Origin: Collinsella sp. AM18-10
Lineage (GTDB): Bacteria > Actinomycetota > Coriobacteriia > Coriobacteriales > Coriobacteriaceae
Reading direction: 5' to 3'
DNA length: 35,307 nucleotides
Assembly: GCF_003471585.1 (NCBI RefSeq)
Contig: NZ_QRJO01000020.1
Coordinates: 1-35,307 of the forward strand
Below are positions 1-6,999 of this stretch, one piece after another (positions within the stretch are counted from its first letter, which is position 1; the number at the start of each line of letters is the position of its first letter). The position numbers and the translations under genes were made by a program. Below the pieces are notes generated by a model. It saw nothing but the letters and a program-made list of their open reading frames with translations, ran no database searches and was not told the DNA's origin.

Positions 1-16
1 TGGGGACACATGTATG

Positions 17-940
17 TCAATCCTGGTCTAACAGAGCCTTTCTTTTTCCGCTATTATCTGACCCTCGGACTTCCTCGTGATAGAAGTAGTCCACGATCAC
101 CGGATGCCCCTGGGGGACTCTGCCATAAGGCATTTCGTTGTCCACAAAGGGGCAATCGTACTTCTTGGCCATTTCCTCGGCTTTTACTTCAAGCGCTTCA
201 AAATAGCTACGGTTGCGCTTGTTATAGATCTCATCGTAAAGCGGTACGAGATTGGGATGTTTCTCGGCGATATAATCCAGGATCGCTTTTTTGAAACCAC
301 CCCGAAGATTGAGATTTTCGAGCCAAAACAAATCGCACCGATCCTTTACTCGCTCAAAAATCATCTCAAAATCCGTGATGCCGGGAAATACCGGGGACAC
401 GAAGCAGACCGTACGGATATCTTCGTCATACACCTGCTTCATAGCAGCGATACGACGCTCGATGCTCAACGCGGAGTCCATATCGTTCTTGAAGTTCTCA
501 TCCAGCGTGTTGATCGACCATGAAACGGTCACTCGTCCAAGCCTCTTCAGCAGATCGATGTCCCGTACCACAAGATCGGACTTTGTGCAGATCAGAATAT
601 CTGCATCGCTGCCAATCAGCTGCTCCAGGAGTTTCCTGGTATTCCCGAATCGCTCCTCCTGTGGATTGTAGCCATCCGTCACAGAACCGATAACCACCCG
701 CTGTCCAGCGTATTTCTTCGGATTCTTGATTTCCGGCCAATGCTTCACATCAAGAAAGGTGCCCCATTCCTCCTTGTGTCCGGTAAAGCGCTTCATAAAG
801 GAGGCATAGCAATACTTGCAGGCATGCGTGCAGCCTACATAGGGATTGACCGAGTAGCCGCCTACCGGCAGGCTGGACTTGGTCATGATGTTCTTTGCTT
901 CCACCTCATTGATGAGGATTCCATCGATCACTTCCGCCAT
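17..940 (-). CDS. Radical SAM protein, spore-photolyase-like (SPL) family
   Basis: Predicted [4Fe-4S] radical-SAM enzyme of about 307 residues. The cluster motif CTHACKYCYASF (CX3CX2C) lies near residue 36, followed by features usual in the SPL/Rv2578c-like group (VIGSVTDGYNPQEE, WLENLNLRGG). The substrate is unknown. I start it at the ATG at 938-940 because a good Shine-Dalgarno (GGAGGTG) lies just upstream; a longer frame to 1084 would run deep into the upstream gene. It overlaps the end of the DUF5131-like gene by 13 bases, so the two are probably translated together. Base composition is visibly less GC-rich than the Sir2 and topoisomerase genes, which suggests separate acquisition. Family assignment is fairly secure; function is not. 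Confidence 0.85.
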   Translation of the reverse strand: MAEVIDGILINEVEAKNIMTKSSLPVGGYSVNPYVGCTHACKYCYASFMKRFTGHKEEWGTFLDVKHWPEIKNPKKYAGQRVVIGSVTDGYNPQEERFGNTRKLLEQLIGSDADILICTKSDLVVRDIDLLKRLGRVTVSWSINTLDENFKNDMDSALSIERRIAAMKQVYDEDIRTVCFVSPVFPGITDFEMIFERVKDRCDLFWLENLNLRGGFKKAILDYIAEKHPNLVPLYDEIYNKRNRSYFEALEVKAEEMAKKYDCPFVDNEMPYGRVPQGHPVIVDYFYHEEVRGSDNSGKRKALLDQD

Positions 941-1617
941 GTTCTCTGCACCTCCAGCACTCTTTCGAATTCTTCCGGCAATTCCTGAATCATGTTTTCG
1001 TCCCCTATGACAGAGACGAGGTCTTCCTTCATAAACATTGGAATGCCAAGCGCGTGCGCCTGGTCCGTCAAAGACCATGCCCACTCCGGTTCCGTATGAA
1101 CCTTCCTGCTCTGCGCCCCGGTCATGGTACCGACGACGATCCAGTTGATTCCGGAAAGGTCGACCGTACCGGGATCGTCGAATAGCGGCTCAAAAGTAAC
1201 GAAGAAGTGATTTGCTTTGACGTTTTTCCGAAGGGCGTCGATACGCCACAGCTCCGCTTTCCTCGTCACCGTAACGCCGAACCATGCGTTTTCCAGGTCG
1301 GTATCTAAATCCAGCAAATCGGGTCTCTTGGTCAGGAACAGGAACTGATGCTGTGGATTCTCATGGATCTTTGCAAATACCTCGTCTCGCCATTCCGGCT
1401 TCCACCCGGAGAGATCGCTCATGCCGGTAAGGAGAAAGTTCTGCGGGCGTTTCTTTTCCATCATCTTGAGCTTGCTCGGGAAGAACGCAGGATCAGCGAA
1501 GTCGTCAATCATATGCCAACGTTTCACATTGTTACGGGCATAGCAATATGGACACCCCACCGTGCAGCCGATGACGATATTCATATTCTGAATCTGATTT
1601 TTGATGCAGATGCTCAT
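928..1617 (-). CDS. DUF5131 (phage Gp37/Gp68-like) radical SAM-type protein
   Basis: A 229-residue protein with an N-terminal CTVGCPYCYARN motif (CX3CX2C, about residues 18-25). The FLFLTKRP and WFGVTVTRK segments are typical of the DUF5131 or three-Cys-motif family first named from phage Gp37/Gp68. The reaction is unknown. Its ATG (1615-1617) overlaps the TGA of the truncated Sir2 frame (1614-1616) as ATGA, a translational-coupling geometry, and its 3' end overlaps the SPL-like gene. Such proteins often pair with a partner called TcmP; none is visible here, though the operon could continue left of the window. The AT-richer composition matches the SPL-like gene, so the pair probably arrived together. 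Confidence 0.8.
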   Translation of the reverse strand: MSICIKNQIQNMNIVIGCTVGCPYCYARNNVKRWHMIDDFADPAFFPSKLKMMEKKRPQNFLLTGMSDLSGWKPEWRDEVFAKIHENPQHQFLFLTKRPDLLDLDTDLENAWFGVTVTRKAELWRIDALRKNVKANHFFVTFEPLFDDPGTVDLSGINWIVVGTMTGAQSRKVHTEPEWAWSLTDQAHALGIPMFMKEDLVSVIGDENMIQELPEEFERVLEVQRTWRK

Positions 1618-1814
1618 AACGCCTGCCTACCTGCCTCTCCCGTAAACACGCAATCAGCCTCCCCCACCTTGCGGGCAAAAGCCTCGATATCTTGCTTGCA
1701 AGCAGCAGGCTCGCAATCGCTCAAATCGTATGACGTGCCGCCGTTTCGATAGACGGCCCGATGGGAAAACGATCGGCTGACAAGCCCGATGCCGAGCTTC
1801 TCGCACAGGGTCAT
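1614..1814 (-). pseudogene. Truncated Sir2-like gene (N-terminal remnant)
   Basis: A 66-codon frame starting at an ATG (1812-1814) with Shine-Dalgarno AAAGGGAG. It matches the first ~60 residues of the intact Sir2-like protein at 3875-4840: the shared pattern includes NRSFSH/SRSFSH, AYR.GGT.Y.LSD.EP and EADCV. It diverges inside the nucleotide-binding glycine loop (GGASG becomes GEAGR) and stops two codons later. No Rossmann fold or catalytic residues remain, so it cannot be an active sirtuin. Its stop overlaps the start of the DUF5131-like gene, so it may persist as a translated leader that carries ribosomes into the radical-SAM pair. The junction is where foreign sequence replaced the rest of the Sir2 gene. 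Confidence 0.8.
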
Positions 1815-2237
1815 CCGTGCTCCCTTTCAGCTATAAAAAACAGGTGTCTATAAACAGTATCCTTGTTGATTTTCGCAGGGGCAATGAACAAACGCGTGCA
1901 CCTGTCGATAAACGAACAGCTACTGGACATTGTCAAACGACTCAGATTGGAGAGGCGATGGGAGAAACCAAGATCGACCGCCGGCGGCGCTACACCCTCT
2001 CGGTCATACAGGAGGCGTTCTTCGCGCTGCTGGCCGAGGTCGGCTTCGCGAAGATGACGGTGGCGGACATCTGCCGCCGCGCCGAGATCAACCGGGGAAC
2101 GTTCTATCTGCATTACGAGGATAAGTACGCGCTGCTCGATGCGCTTATCGACGAGGCCCCGAGTTCGCCCATGCCCAGGAGCTGCTCAACGCCTATTCCG
2201 AAGGGGGCTTACTGGCGGTATCCGCTCTTCGCGATTC
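1622..2237. repeat. Decayed copy 1 of the Sir2 5' end / promoter / TetR segment
   Basis: This stretch aligns along its length with 4665-5528: first the Sir2 5' coding part, then the shared intergenic region, then tetR. The two copies are in direct orientation about 3 kb apart, flanking the Sir2 trio. Copy 1 lacks roughly 265 bases of the tetR coding region and all Sir2 sequence beyond codon ~60. The junctions are read by eye; a pairwise alignment would set exact ends and identity. Confidence 0.75.
1845..1913 (-). promoter_or_regulatory. Divergent promoter/operator region of the truncated Sir2/radical-SAM operon
   Basis: On the minus strand a -35-like TTGCCC (1879-1884) and a -10-like GATACT (1856-1861) are 17 bases apart and point towards the truncated Sir2 and radical-SAM genes. 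The same hexamers and spacing occur in the intact copy at 4883-4911. TGTCTATAAAC (1845-1855) and TGTCGATAAAC (1903-1913) form a direct repeat with 58-base periodicity, also kept in the other copy. The first lies over the expected transcription start and is a candidate TetR operator. Conservation between diverged copies is the main support. Confidence 0.45.
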
Positions 2238-2308
2238 CGATAACCCATCGTGACCTGCGATTCAGGAATACCAGCCTCCGAGCCCTCTCGTTCGGAGGCT
2301 GCGGCTAA
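1958..2308 (+). pseudogene. TetR-family regulator with internal deletion and frameshift
   Basis: The first ~66 residues (KIDRRRRYTLSVI..AFFALLAEVGF..MTVADICRRA.INRGTFYLHYEDK.ALLDALIDEA) are a TetR DNA-binding domain almost identical to the regulator at 4984-5541. After GACGAGGCC the sequence jumps to what is position ~5450 in the intact copy, removing most of the ligand-binding domain. It then continues in the wrong frame (SSPMPRSCSTPIPKGAY) to a stop at 2308. Both sides of the junction carry GGCC-type microhomology in the intact copy. The start at 1958 follows TTGGAGAGG. The residual ~66-residue HTH could still be made and might bind DNA, but it lacks a dimerisation core. Confidence 0.8.
2273..2300. 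terminator. Hairpin between the tetR remnant and the Sir2 operon
   Basis: AGCCTCCGA (2273-2281) pairs with TCGGAGGCT (2292-2300), a perfect 9-bp stem with a 10-base loop. It lies between the converging tetR remnant and the last Sir2 gene. Neither side has a U-tract, so a terminator role is weakly supported. Confidence 0.35.
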
Positions 2309-2336
2309 AACCTCATTGCGCGTCTACCGCTCCGCG

Positions 2337-3185
2337 TTACTCGCCACCTGCCCGCGCCGCCGAGAGCAGCGTGCTCAAATCGGCCTGGATCGCCTCTGCC
2401 TTGCTTCCAAGCTGCAACGGAGCCGAGTCGCCCGAGATGTTTACGCTCAAAAGGTGCGCATCCGGCAGCTTCGCGGTCATGCTCCAGAACGGGAGCGTGA
2501 TGATGCCGGGGGTCATCTCGCCCACGCCGAGCTCCAGCAACAGCACGCGGTGATCGCTGTGCTCGCGCACGAAGCGCTCGTATCGTCCGAGGCTCTCGCG
2601 CCAGGCCGCACCCTGCAGAAACGTGTCGTCGCGCACCCACGGCACGAGCTGCCAGCCGCAATGCGGGCATCGGGGGACGTCCTCGCTGAGGACCTCGAAC
2701 CCCGCCATGCCCGCGAGCATGCGTTCGACGTAGGGGCTCGCGTCGAAGAGCTCGTCGCAGCATGGTTGCTTGCACTGAAGGTGCGCGAAGCTTCCCTGAT
2801 AGTTGCAGATCCTCTCGGCGGGAAACGTTTTCTCGACCTGGGTGTCCACGTTGGTGCTCAGGATAAAGTAGTCCTTGTGGGCGATGAGGGAGCGCAGGTC
2901 GAGATAGGGCTGCGAGGCCGGCTCGCGCAGCATGAAGTCGATGTATCGCGCGTAGTAGGCCCATTGCTGCTCGAGGCTGGGGTAGAGGTAGTAGAAGCCG
3001 TCGAAAAGGCTCTTGAAGCCAAAGGCCTGCTGCCAGTCCTCCATTCCGGCGCGCGTCATGCCTGCGCGGTTGTAATGGTTGAACCCGGCGGCGCTCGACA
3101 TGCCCGAGCCGATGCCGACGATGATGGCGTCGGCATCGTCGATAAGACTTCGAAGCCTCATCACTTCTCTTTCTAGGGACGGCAT
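2337..3185 (-). CDS. Sir2-like protein (third gene of trio), class M-like with Gln in place of catalytic His
   Basis: A 282-residue Sir2-fold protein. NAD-binding glycine loop IIVGIGSGMSSAAGF lies at about residues 21-35, and the STNVDTQ motif with the conserved Asn and Asp near residues 112-114. A four-Cys zinc site is formed by CKQPCC (138-143) and CPHC (173-176), and an LELGVGEMTP loop follows. The position of the usual catalytic His-Gly is Gln130-Gly131 (NYQGS), as I recall for class M sirtuins that transfer ADP-ribose rather than deacylate. Substrate unknown. The ATG at 3183-3185 follows GAGGAG by 8 bases and overlaps the preceding gene by 13 bases, so it is co-translated. No macrodomain, GcvH-like or lipoate-ligase partner is present in the window. 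Confidence 0.82.
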   Translation of the reverse strand: MPSLEREVMRLRSLIDDADAIIVGIGSGMSSAAGFNHYNRAGMTRAGMEDWQQAFGFKSLFDGFYYLYPSLEQQWAYYARYIDFMLREPASQPYLDLRSLIAHKDYFILSTNVDTQVEKTFPAERICNYQGSFAHLQCKQPCCDELFDASPYVERMLAGMAGFEVLSEDVPRCPHCGWQLVPWVRDDTFLQGAAWRESLGRYERFVREHSDHRVLLLELGVGEMTPGIITLPFWSMTAKLPDAHLLSVNISGDSAPLQLGSKAEAIQADLSTLLSAARAGGE

Positions 3186-3871
3186 CGGGCGATCTCCTCG
3201 AAAGCCGGGGCCATATCGCCGTCAACGAGAATCGTCTCGCACGAGGCGTCGGGCGCCATGGCCTGGCTGAAATTGAACACGATGTAGGTGACGTGCTCGC
3301 AGGCGCTCGCGACCTGGGCGAGCATGCGCTTTATGATGCCGTTGCGCAGCCCCACGCCAAGTTCGAGGATGGCGACCCTGCCGTTGCGATGGGTGCGCAC
3401 GAGGCACTCGAGCTCCTCGAGCTGGGCTGTGGCGAGGGCGTCTGGATGGGCGAGACGCTGCTCGTCAATCGACGTGCGCGTGCTTCCCTCCGTCTCGAGC
3501 ACGCGGTTCTCGTTGAACCCTGCACGTGCGAAGTGCCCGTCAATATTGCACGTGATCACGTAGGTGTCGGCGTGCTCCGTAAGATGCCGCAGCTCGTTCA
3601 TGAGCGGGCTGGGCTCATACTCGACACACTCCTTTTGATGGAACCGCTCGACCCATCGGCGTCGCACGTTTGCATCCGGAGAGGCGAGCCCCTGCAGTAT
3701 GCAGCCGATGCCGTCGGCCTGAGCGAGGTCCCCGTACGTCTCTCGGAAATGAGCGTCGGCGCGGAAGAGGTTGAGCCCCTCCGCCATGTCGAGCCCGTTG
3801 CTGGCGCCGATGATGACAAGATCCGCCTCGGCAAGTGCCTGGCCGATACGAACCGCTTTTACCGTTTCCAT
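3173..3871 (-). CDS. Sir2-like protein without zinc module (second gene of trio)
   Basis: A 232-residue, shortened Sir2-like protein. It keeps a glycine loop (LVIIGASNGLDMAEG, about residues 18-32), a TCNIDGHF motif with Asn109 and Asp111, and the late LELGVGLRNG loop. It lacks the paired zinc cysteines, and the catalytic His position is Glu128-Gly129 (ETEGS). It could be an inactive partner of the flanking Sir2 proteins or an NAD-binding protein with another activity. The start at 3869-3871 follows GGGGAGGTAG, which also contains the TAG of the upstream Sir2 gene, leaving 3 bases between the two. It overlaps the next gene by 13 bases. The arrangement implies one polycistronic message. Confidence 0.75.
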   Translation of the reverse strand: METVKAVRIGQALAEADLVIIGASNGLDMAEGLNLFRADAHFRETYGDLAQADGIGCILQGLASPDANVRRRWVERFHQKECVEYEPSPLMNELRHLTEHADTYVITCNIDGHFARAGFNENRVLETEGSTRTSIDEQRLAHPDALATAQLEELECLVRTHRNGRVAILELGVGLRNGIIKRMLAQVASACEHVTYIVFNFSQAMAPDASCETILVDGDMAPAFEEIARCRP

Positions 3872-3874
3872 GTG

Positions 3875-4840
3875 CTACCTCCCCAGCGTTTTGCGCACGT
3901 CGGCGAGCACGTCGGCGATGTCGGCGCGAACGGCGAACCCCCGATCCTCGATCGCACGGGGGAGAAACTGTGTCCTGTTGTTCACGGCGATGTAGCCAGC
4001 CTGCGGCAACTGCGCTGTGAGGGCCCAGAACGGTTCCTGGATAAACGCGGGCGTCATGCGGCCTACGCCCAGCTCGAGGAAGAGGATTCTCTGCCGCGCG
4101 TGCGCATCGATCCAGTCGGACACCTTGCGGTACTGCTCCTCGTAGAGCTCGCCCTGCAGGAAGTTGCCGTAGCCGCGAACCCAGGGGAACGCCTCTGCTC
4201 CGCAGTGCGGGCAGCGCGGCACGAGCTCTGTCGGAACCTCCAGGCCGTCTCCCATGGCCTCTACCATACGAGAGACCGGCTCGATGGCGTCCCATACCTC
4301 GTCGGTACAGCAACGGGAGCACTGGAAGAAGCGGTGGTCGCCTTGGATTTCTGCCACCTTCTCCCAAGGGTAGATTTTCACGAACTGCGTGTCCTGGTTG
4401 GTGGTGAGAACGAAGAAGTCTTTCTCTGTAAGAATGGCGCCGAGATCTTTGTAGGGCTCGCGCAGTGGGGCGTTGAGCGTGGTGTCGAGGAAGGTGGCAA
4501 GGTAGCCCCAGCGCGACTCGGCGGTGGGCCAGCGGTAAGACGACCCCTCAAAAGCGCCCCTGAAACCGTAGCGCTCGGCGAATTTGCCGAAATGTCTGCG
4601 ATAGGTCGCGTTGTCCTCGTAGTAGAAGTCGCCGCCGCCTGCCGCGGAGAGTCCGGAAGCCCCGCCTACCAGCACGCAATCGGCTTCTTCGATCATGCGG
4701 GCAAACGTTTCGATTTGCTGGTTGTAGGGCTCTGGTTCGCGGTCGCTCAGCTCATATGGTGTGCCGCCGGCGCGGTAGGCGGCCTGATGGGAAAACGATC
4801 GGTTGGTGAGTTCGATAACGAGCTGTTCGTATAGAGTCAC
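3875..4840 (-). CDS. Sir2-like protein (first gene of trio), class M-like with Gln in place of catalytic His
   Basis: A 321-residue Sir2-fold protein with a ~50-residue N-terminal extension. The nucleotide loop VLVGGASGLSAAGG is at about residues 56-69 and LTTNQDTQF near 145-153 (Asn148, Asp150). Zinc cysteines are CSRCC (174-178) and CPHC (210-213). The usual His-Gly is Gln166-Gly167 (EIQGDHRFFQC), which argues against deacylase chemistry and for protein ADP-ribosylation or another NAD reaction. I start it at GTG 4838-4840, preceded by GAAAGAGAG. The decayed copy has ATG at the equivalent place, and an ATG at 4972 would swallow the promoter. It diverges from the intact tetR, which probably represses it. 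Confidence 0.85.
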   Translation of the reverse strand: MTLYEQLVIELTNRSFSHQAAYRAGGTPYELSDREPEPYNQQIETFARMIEEADCVLVGGASGLSAAGGGDFYYEDNATYRRHFGKFAERYGFRGAFEGSSYRWPTAESRWGYLATFLDTTLNAPLREPYKDLGAILTEKDFFVLTTNQDTQFVKIYPWEKVAEIQGDHRFFQCSRCCTDEVWDAIEPVSRMVEAMGDGLEVPTELVPRCPHCGAEAFPWVRGYGNFLQGELYEEQYRKVSDWIDAHARQRILFLELGVGRMTPAFIQEPFWALTAQLPQAGYIAVNNRTQFLPRAIEDRGFAVRADIADVLADVRKTLGR

Positions 4841-5528
4841 TTGATACTCTCTTTCAACTACAATGAACAGGTGTCTATAAAAAGTATCAATGTTGATTTG
4901 CATCAGAGCAATGAACAGCTTCGAGCTGCTGTCGATAAACGAGCGGCTGCTGGATATTGTTGAGCGCTGCAATTGGAGGGGCCATGGAAGTGGGGAAGAT
5001 CGATCGTCGCCGACGCTATACGCTCTCGGTCATACGGGAAGCGTTCTTTGCACTGCTGGCCGAGGTCGGCTTCGCGAAGATGACGGTAGCGGATATCTGC
5101 CGCCGCGCCGATATCAACCGCGGCACGTTTTATCTGCACTACGAGGACAAGTTCGCGCTGCTCGATGCGCTTATTGACGAGGCCTTGGCGGCGGTGCCCC
5201 CGCTCGAGGGGTCGGAGGCGGATGCCCTCTGCCAGCGTCCGCCGGCAAACGATGACTATTATCTGCTCTACTCGGATGACGACGCGTACGCCCGCGTGGC
5301 ACAGCGCGTCGTCGAGCGCGGCGCTGAGCAGATGGTTCCCTCGATCATGGAGGAGACCGGGCTTTCGCGCGAGGACGCCTATCTGCTCTTCGTCCACAAC
5401 GTTCAGGGAAATCTCGCGGTCAACCGCCTGCTCGGTTGGAGGCGAGGGCCCGAGTTCGCCCATGCCCAGGAACTGCTCAGCGCCTATTCCGAAGGGGGCA
5501 TACGAGCGGTATCGGCCCCTTGCAGATT
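4665..5528. repeat. Intact copy 2 of the Sir2 5' end / promoter / TetR segment
   Basis: This is the direct-orientation counterpart of 1622-2237. It contains the first ~60 codons of the first Sir2 gene, the divergent promoter region and the whole tetR coding body. It is the undeleted version, so the other copy derives from it or from a common ancestor. Confidence 0.75.
4872..4940 (-). promoter_or_regulatory. Promoter and candidate TetR operator of the Sir2 operon
   Basis: On the minus strand TTGCTC (4906-4911) and GATACT (4883-4888) are 17 bases apart and lead towards the first Sir2 gene. TGTCTATAAAA (4872-4882) and TGTCGATAAAC (4930-4940) repeat with 58-base periodicity, exactly as in the decayed copy. 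The downstream repeat lies at the expected transcription start, the upstream one in the leader of tetR, which fits repression of both divergent genes. Confidence 0.45.
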
Positions 5529-5541
5529 AATCGCGAATTAG
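4984..5541 (+). CDS. TetR/AcrR-family transcriptional regulator
   Basis: A 185-residue regulator. Residues ~8-55 form a TetR helix-turn-helix (LAEVGFAKMTVADICRRADI, then NRGTFYLHYEDK). The remainder is a helical ligand/dimerisation domain with no recognisable ligand signature (DDDAYARVAQRVVERG, EETGLSREDAYLLFVHNVQGNLAVNRLL). The ATG at 4984 follows TTGGAGGGG; an upstream in-frame ATG at 4957 has no comparable site. It diverges from the Sir2 trio and is the likely regulator of that operon. By the conserved duplicated control region it may also act in trans on the radical-SAM pair. Its last 4 bases overlap the end of the convergent cupin gene. Confidence 0.88.
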   Translation: MEVGKIDRRRRYTLSVIREAFFALLAEVGFAKMTVADICRRADINRGTFYLHYEDKFALLDALIDEALAAVPPLEGSEADALCQRPPANDDYYLLYSDDDAYARVAQRVVERGAEQMVPSIMEETGLSREDAYLLFVHNVQGNLAVNRLLGWRRGPEFAHAQELLSAYSEGGIRAVSAPCRLIAN

Positions 5542-5891
5542 AACATGATGGCGTCGTCGGCCGTGAAGGCATCGAGGGATCCCTGCTTGACCTGAATGCA
5601 GACGTATGTGATCCCCGAGTCGGACGCGGCGCGGAACTGACGATGCGCAGCGGGGGAAATGCGCAGCCAGTCGCCGGCCGCAAGCTCGATATCCTCACCG
5701 TCGATCGTGACCGAGCCTGCGCCCTCGAGCACGCCATAGATCTCCTCGTTTTCCTTGTGTGCATGGACGAACGGAACGCTAGCGCCGGCGGGAAGACTGT
5801 TGATACTCACCTCTGCTCCGGTAAGCCCGAGCACCTCGTGCAGCTCAACGCGGCTCTCATTGCCGATGTGGGTCTTTGCATAATTAGCCAT
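5538..5891 (-). CDS. Small single-domain cupin protein
   Basis: A 117-residue beta-barrel cupin. The first motif is seen as PFVHAHKENEEIYGVLEGAG (metal-ligand His, His and Glu) and the second as AGDWLRISPAAHRQF (His). It is expected to bind a metal ion, but whether it is an enzyme, a sugar-binding or a storage-like protein cannot be told. It converges with tetR (4-base overlap) and diverges from the HxlR regulator gene, which together with the flavin reductase suggests a common redox or detoxification response. The start at 5889-5891 follows an AGAGAGGAACC-type site. Confidence 0.85.
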   Translation of the reverse strand: MANYAKTHIGNESRVELHEVLGLTGAEVSINSLPAGASVPFVHAHKENEEIYGVLEGAGSVTIDGEDIELAAGDWLRISPAAHRQFRAASDSGITYVCIQVKQGSLDAFTADDAIMF

Positions 5892-5966
5892 AATGGTTCC
5901 TCTCTTGGGGTTGATTTACCTTGCAGGCATCTCCTGCGTGAGATATATTCAACGCGAAAGCGCATG

Positions 5967-5990
5967 CAAATACGAGTACGCACATATTTG
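5967..5990. promoter_or_regulatory. Candidate HxlR operator (inverted repeat)
   Basis: CAAATA (5967-5972) and TATTTG (5985-5990) are a perfect inverted repeat with a 12-base spacer. They lie midway between the divergent cupin and hxlR-type genes. HxlR proteins bind short dyads in such divergent regions, so this is a plausible site, seen only by pattern. Confidence 0.35.
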
Positions 5991-6042
5991 TAACTGCGTG
6001 CCTTTTTGTGAAACCGGTATGGTCAAGGAGGTTGGGTCTCCC

Positions 6043-6369
6043 ATGATGGCGAAAGAGGAGCTTCCGGAGTGTCCGGTCGCAACGGCGGTAGCGCTCATTG
6101 GCGGCAAGTGGAAACTGCTCATTATTCGTAACTTACGCGTACGCCCTTGGCGTTTCAACGAGTTGCGCCGCAACCTGGAGGGGATCTCTCAGAAGGTGCT
6201 TACCGACAGCCTGCGGCAGATGGAGGATGATGGGCTGGTCTTTCGCCATGACTATGGCGAGAATCCTCCCCGCGTTGAGTATGGCCTTACCGAGCTCGGC
6301 CGCCAGATGATGCCCATCATGGACTCGCTGGCAGACTTCGGCGCTTATTACAAGACAATTGTTTCGTAG
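6043..6369 (+). CDS. HxlR-family winged-helix regulator
   Basis: A 108-residue single-domain regulator. The family hallmark CPVATAVALIGGKWKLLIIRNL lies at residues ~9-30, followed by RFNELRRNLEGISQKVLTDSLRQMEDDGLV and YGLTELGRQM. The N-terminal Cys is the residue used as a thiol or aldehyde sensor in characterised members. The start at 6043 is chosen because AAGGAGG (6024-6030) lies 12 bases upstream; upstream codons (6019, 5893) have none. It precedes an NADPH-FMN reductase gene in the same direction, a standard HxlR-target pairing, and diverges from the cupin. Confidence 0.9.
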   Translation: MMAKEELPECPVATAVALIGGKWKLLIIRNLRVRPWRFNELRRNLEGISQKVLTDSLRQMEDDGLVFRHDYGENPPRVEYGLTELGRQMMPIMDSLADFGAYYKTIVS

Positions 6370-6468
6370 CGGACACATTGCTTGGGGGGCGGAGAACCGC
6401 TGCGAGGGTGCTAACGAAAACCTGTCCCGAATCATCGTGCGCCTGCGGCATGAAGAAGGGAGATTCTT

Positions 6469-6999
6469 ATGAAAATCGTTGTATTGAGCGGCAGCCCGCG
6501 CAAGGGCGCCAATACTGACACCATGGTCGAGGCGTTTGCCGAGACCGCGCGTGAGGGCGGCCATACGGTCGAGGTCATCCGCGTTGCCAGCAAGAAGATC
6601 GCCGGCTGCTTGGGATGCCAGTACTGCTTCGCCCATGAGGGCGTCTGCGTGCAGAAGGATGACATGGCCAACGTGATTGAGTCGCTGAAAGACACCGACA
6701 TGGTTGTCTTCGCTTCGCCTATCTACTGGTTTGACATCACTGCGCAGGAAAAGACCGCCATCGACCGCCTGTACGCCTTCGGTGCCACGGGTTTCCCGTT
6801 CACCAAGACGGCCCTTTTGCTCGATAGCCACAGCGAGGGTGTCTATGATGCGGCGATCGCTATGTACAAGTCAACCTGCGCGTACTGCAAGTGGGAGGAC
6901 CAGGGCATTGTCACGATTGGTGGCATGACCGAGCGCGACAGCATGGCATCGTCGCCCAAGTTGAAAGAGGTGCGAGAGCTCGCTCGCAAGCTCGCCTAA
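6469..6999 (+). CDS. NAD(P)H-dependent FMN oxidoreductase, flavodoxin-like fold
   Basis: A 176-residue iron-sulfur-flavoprotein-like or NADPH-FMN reductase protein. The N-terminal GSPRKGANTDTM loop binds FMN phosphate. GCLGCQYCFAHEGVCVQKDDM (residues ~46-66) is the cysteine-rich segment seen in this family, and ASPIYWFDITAQEKTAIDRLY completes the flavin pocket. It probably reduces quinones, nitro compounds or electrophiles using NAD(P)H. AAGGGAG precedes the ATG. It lies ~100 bases downstream of the HxlR regulator, which likely controls it. Confidence 0.88.
   Translation: MKIVVLSGSPRKGANTDTMVEAFAETAREGGHTVEVIRVASKKIAGCLGCQYCFAHEGVCVQKDDMANVIESLKDTDMVVFASPIYWFDITAQEKTAIDRLYAFGATGFPFTKTALLLDSHSEGVYDAAIAMYKSTCAYCKWEDQGIVTIGGMTERDSMASSPKLKEVRELARKLA

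Noticed and set aside
3293..4834. 513-codon plus-strand frame across the Sir2 genes
   Set aside because: Antisense to two proteins with clear Sir2 motifs; no recognisable domain or ribosome site.
2337..4840. Sir2 trio as a ThsA/DSR-type antiphage NADase system
   Set aside because: Those NADases keep the catalytic His, are usually fused to or beside Argonaute, SLOG or HerA partners, and are larger; none of this is seen.
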